Assembly: GCA_950097015.1 (NCBI GenBank)
Contig: CATNEN010000029.1
Location: forward strand, 8,347,501 to 8,411,500
Reading direction: 5' to 3'
Source: Macrostomum hystrix
Lineage: Eukaryota; Platyhelminthes; Macrostomidae
Length of the DNA stretch: 64,000 bases
Under the pieces are notes generated by a model. It was not told the DNA's origin, searched no databases, and worked only from the letters and a program-made list of their open reading frames with translations. The position numbers and the translations under genes are program-made. Position 1 is the first letter of the stretch. The number at the start of each line of letters is the position of its first letter. Of the stretch, positions 59,790 through 64,000 are shown one piece after another.

Positions 59790-60081
59790 TCAAGGACCAC
59801 TACATGTAGAAGAAGAACGACGGGACATCGTTTCTTGGAAAATTTATTAAATGCAGATTTTCACGCAAAATGGACTATAGTTAGCGAGATAGAATCAGAT
59901 TCAAATTTTGATAACTTTTTTTGGAAGCAGATCTAATGCTGTTCTTTTAATATACGAGTATCTTGCAAAACATGTTGCTTCAACGAGATTTGAAGCAAGA
60001 AGTGATTTTTCCATGAAAATCTGCGTTTAATAAATTTTCCAAGAAACTAAGTCCCGTCCTTCCTCTTCTAGTGGTCCTTGA
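59790..60081. mobile_element. foldback (MITE-like) element with about 70-bp inverted arms
   Basis: The left arm (59,790-59,864) starts TCAAGGACCACTA, then ACGACGGGACAT and TTTCTTGGAAAATTTATTAA. It returns in reverse complement at 60,012-60,081, ending TAGTGGTCCTTGA. The loop is about 147 bp. No open frame and no clear target duplication. Confidence 0.85.
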
Positions 60082-60781
60082 GCACTATATAGTGGATTTA
60101 CTTGAACCAAAGACACAGAAAAAACACAGAATAGACACTTTTCTCAGGCTTATATGGGAAGCCAATCTTAATCGATCAGCCTTTAAGTTCAGCCACCCCT
60201 CCTCCTCGGATCCTCCCCCTGCCTCCCAAAAAAATCCGGTTGAAAAAGAAAATGGTCTGATGGCTTGTGGCTGGCCTGTATAACCCCCCCACATCAGCAG
60301 CATTCTGCAGATAGGTTTTTCTGCTCCCAATTCTATCCCATCTGTCTTGCCTCTCCTAGAAGAGAGCGTTTGTAGTGAAACACACAGGAAATTGAAGCAG
60401 GAGCATAGGAGGAGGAGGAGGCGGGTCCGAGTTGCAGGCAGCTGGGGAAGGGGACTAATTGGTTGGTCGCACTGCATGAAGGCTCATCAGTCACAGCTGC
60501 CAGGCGGGTATCAGCGTCTAGAGTTTGAGCAGTAGCCTCGTACGTACTGCATCTGCGGGGTACTCGTTCATGTATTTTCGGGAGTGCAAAACTAGTCGAG
60601 CGCACGAAATGAATAGAAAATATTCTGGAGTCACTCTTGACTGGCTTGCATTTTTTGTTAATCTGATTTTATTTGATACTGTACTGATGCTACTGATGCA
60701 GTCAATACTGTACTTGTTCAAAAGTTAACCCCCATCGATGACCCAATCGAAAATGTACTCGACCTATTGTACCGCGAATAG

Positions 60782-61085
60782 AGGTGAGTGGCAGAACGGT
60801 TAACGCGTTTGCCTCTCGCGCCAAGGTCCCTGAGCTCGATTCCGCGGCGAGGCCACATTCATTTGGGGCGCAGCCGCGAATAGAAGGCTTTGAGGCTTGT
60901 CGTGCAAGGCCGACACGACGGCCGACCTCCAAGGCACAGTGAGGGTGTACACTGCCAAACGATGAGAAAGTCCGGGCGGATGTACACACCTGTGTGAGTG
61001 TGTGCTCAGGAATTAGCGGAATGGGCAGAGTTGCCTCTTCGCTGGCTGCGGGTCTAGTGCCACACAAATGATGTGCCCATAACCC
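60782..61085 (+). mobile_element. SINE family B, longest copy
   Basis: The tRNA-like head starts GAGGTGAGTGGCAGAACGGT with TTAACGCGTTTGCC and a degenerate B box, GAGCTCGATTCC. The body includes GGCGAGGCCACATTCATTTG, CCGACCTCCAAGGCACAGTG and GTGTACACTGCCAAACGATG. The 3' end is CATAACCCTCCTGCAATTAC. Two other copies in this window share it. Confidence 0.8.
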
Positions 61086-61947
<862 letters not shown>

Positions 61948-62115
61948 GTCTCTCCGTCTCTCTGCCTCTCCGTCTCTCCGTCATCATTGCCATCTATCGA
62001 CGTTGGTTTTTTCTGTGCCCAGTCATGTCCCTATCTCCTCTCCGTGAGAGTGCCATTGCTTCTCATAGTCTTTTTCCAATATGAGTTCCAGGTAACAAGA
62101 GCACACTCATCAGCA

Positions 62116-62505
62116 ATGGCGGCCAAGTTTCTGTACCCATCCGAGGTAAAATTTTTTGCCCAAGTGAAAAACTGGCCCGAGCTGATGGCAGCCACCGTCG
62201 AAGGCGGCGGAGGCGGACTTCGTCACCTAGGCGAGGCCAGCCTGTCTGATTATGCTCGCCAGCTGCTCAGTCACGATTCGCGCTACCCGAAGCTGCAGGT
62301 TGTGCAACTTGGCGGCGTCTGGTACGCGTTGAACAGCCTGCAGCTCGCCATCTGCCGGCAATTAGAGCGGGCCGGGCACTGTCGCCGCATCCGTGTGCTC
62401 GTCTGCCCTCCGCGGCTGCTGCCCGGAGGTCTTGGACGAGCGCTGACAAGACCAGCCGAGCTAGGAGGTCTGTTGAAGTATTCGAGGGACCTGTTGTCGA
62501 CTTAA
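62116..62505 (+). CDS. small protein with a WYALN..QL motif
   Basis: 129 aa from an ATG in the context CAGCAATGG. A Gly run sits near residue 31-35. A segment LQVVQLGGVWYALNSLQLAI is followed by CRQLERAGHCRRIRVLV. The motif resembles the pattern of small eukaryotic proteins with an 'aLDNRRL' box related to ParB/sulfiredoxin-like folds, but the key Asp-Asn-Arg-Arg residues read Asn-Ser-Leu-Gln here, so any activity would be doubtful. Upstream exons cannot be excluded because the frame is open through the TGTC array. The codons are GC-ending and gene-like. The stop TAA at 62,503 touches the following array. Function unknown. Confidence 0.6.
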   Translation: MAAKFLYPSEVKFFAQVKNWPELMAATVEGGGGGLRHLGEASLSDYARQLLSHDSRYPKLQVVQLGGVWYALNSLQLAICRQLERAGHCRRIRVLVCPPRLLPGGLGRALTRPAELGGLLKYSRDLLST

Positions 62506-64000
62506 GTGTCTGTAGGAATGCGGAGTGTCTATAGGGATGCAGTGTCTGTAAGGGATGCGGAGTGTCTGTAGGAATGCGGAGTGTCTGTAGGAATGCGGAT
62601 TGTCTGAAGGAAATCGGAGTGTCTGTAGGAATGCGGAGTGTCTGTAGGAATGCGGAGTGTCTGTAGGGATGCGGATTGTCTGAAGGAAATCGGAGTGTCT
62701 GTAGGAATGCGGAGTGTCTGTAGGAATGCGGAGTGTCTGTAGGAATGCGGATTGTCTGAAGGAATGCGGAGTGTCTGTAGGAATGCGGAGTGTCTGTAGG
62801 AATGCGGAGTGTCTGTAGGAATGCGGATTGTCTGAAGGAAATCGGAGTGTCTGTAGGAATGCGGAGTGTCTGTAGGAATGCGGAGTGTCTGTAGGGATGC
62901 AGTGTCTTTAAGGGATGCGGAGTGTCTGTAGGAATGCGGAGTGTCTGTAGGAATGCGGAGTGTCTGTAGGAATGTTGAGTGTCTGTAGGAATGCGGAGTG
63001 TCTGTAGGAATGCGGATTGTCTGAAGGAAATCGGAGTGTCTGTAGGAATGCGGAGTGTCTGTAGGAATGCGGAGTGTCTGTAGGAATGCAGTGTCTGTAA
63101 GGGATGCGGAGTGTCTGTAGGAATGCGGAGTGTCTGTAGGAATGCGGAGTGTCTGTAGGAATGCGGAGTGTCTGTAGGAATGCGGAGTGTCCTTAGGAAT
63201 GCGGAGTGTCTGTAGGAATGCGGAGTGTCTGTAGGGATGCAGTGTCTGTAAGGGATGCGGAGTGTCTGTAGGAATGCGGAGTGTCTGTAGGAATGCGGAG
63301 TGTCTGTAGGAATGCGGATTGTCTGAAGGAAATCGGAGTGTCTGTAGGAATGCGGAGTGTCTGTAGGAATGCGGAGTGTCTGTAGGAATGCGGATTGTCT
63401 GAAGGAAATCGGAGTGTCTGTAGGAATGCGGAGTGTCTGTAGGAATGCGGAGTGTCTGTAGGAATGCGGATTGTCTGAAGGAAATCGGAGTGTCTGTAGG
63501 AATGCGGAGTGTCTATAGGAATGCGGAGTGTCTGTAGGAATGCGGAGTGTCTGTAGGAATGCGGAGTGTCTGTAGGAATGCGGATTGTCTGAAGGAAATC
63601 GGAGTGTCTGTAGGAATGCGGAGTGTCTATAGGAATGCGGAGTGTCTGTAGGAATGCGGATTGTCTGAAGGAAATCGGAGTGTCTGTAGGAATGCGGAGT
63701 GTCTGTAGGAATGCGGAGTGTCTGTAGGAATGCGTATTGTCTGAAGGAAATCGGAGTGTCTGTAAGGGATGCGGAGTGTCTGTAAGGAATGCGGAGTGTC
63801 TGTAAGGAATGCGGAGTGTCTGTAGGAAATCGGAGTGTCTGTAGGAAATCGGAGTGTCTGTAAGGAATGCGGAGTGTCTGTAGGAAATCGGAGTGTCTGT
63901 AGGAAATCGGAGTGTCTGTAAGGAATGCGGAGTGTCTGTAGGAAATCGGAGTATCTGTAAGGGATGCGGAGTGTCTCTAGGGAATCGGATTGCCTTTTTG
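62506..64000. repeat. 19-bp minisatellite reaching the window end
   Basis: About 78 copies of a 19-bp unit, GTGTCTGTAGGAATGCGGA. The recurring variants are GATTGTCTGAAGGAAATCG, GGGATGCAGTGTC and TAAGGGATG. The same variant order comes back several times, indicating block duplication. It begins immediately after the preceding stop codon. Confidence 0.97.

Overview
The window is animal nuclear DNA. It has split genes with GT-AG introns, long AT-rich spacers, tRNA-derived SINEs, hAT-type DNA elements and animal-specific protein families (a Goliath-type PA/RING-H2 ubiquitin ligase, a CDHR1/Cad87A-type cadherin, a C7orf57 homologue). The repeat load and gene style fit an invertebrate, possibly a spiralian such as a free-living flatworm. 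That placement is inference, not proof.

Left third (1-11,700): almost entirely minisatellites with units of 20, 20, 32, 34, 21 and 21 bp, with one possible partial exon at 1-260. Next (11,988-24,821, minus strand): a five-exon Goliath-family E3 ligase whose introns hold 16-, 18-, 19- and 29-bp arrays; one intron cuts the RING finger between its third and fourth metal ligands and is filled by about 3.4 kb of a 16-bp repeat. At 26,991-39,858, also minus strand, lie three head-to-tail paralogous genes for RNA-binding-like proteins (RRM-like folds; one copy adds a matrin/U1-type zinc finger and an RS region). All three end in the same Cys/His module (FPCHN..PW, then C-x-C-H-P), which I do not recognise from any named family. 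Their introns carry private 40-bp and 20-bp minisatellites.

The interval 39,859-46,166 is intergenic: a 281-bp element with 8-bp target duplication, a SINE fragment, and a 499-bp hAT-type element carrying its own internal minisatellite. On the plus strand, 46,167-55,256 is an 18-exon cadherin-related receptor; every junction I assigned keeps the reading frame and the joined CDS is 4,515 nt (1,504 codons plus stop). It is followed by a two-exon C7orf57 homologue (56,905-57,953), a 20-bp array, a foldback element, a SINE, a long TGTC microsatellite and a small gene (62,116-62,505) whose stop codon runs straight into a 19-bp array reaching the window end.

The best candidates for something undescribed are the tandem RRM plus Cys/His-module family and the habit of neighbouring minisatellites of different period to share a core sequence. 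Exon models come from reading splice signals, phases and protein similarity by eye; no alignment or transcript data were available.
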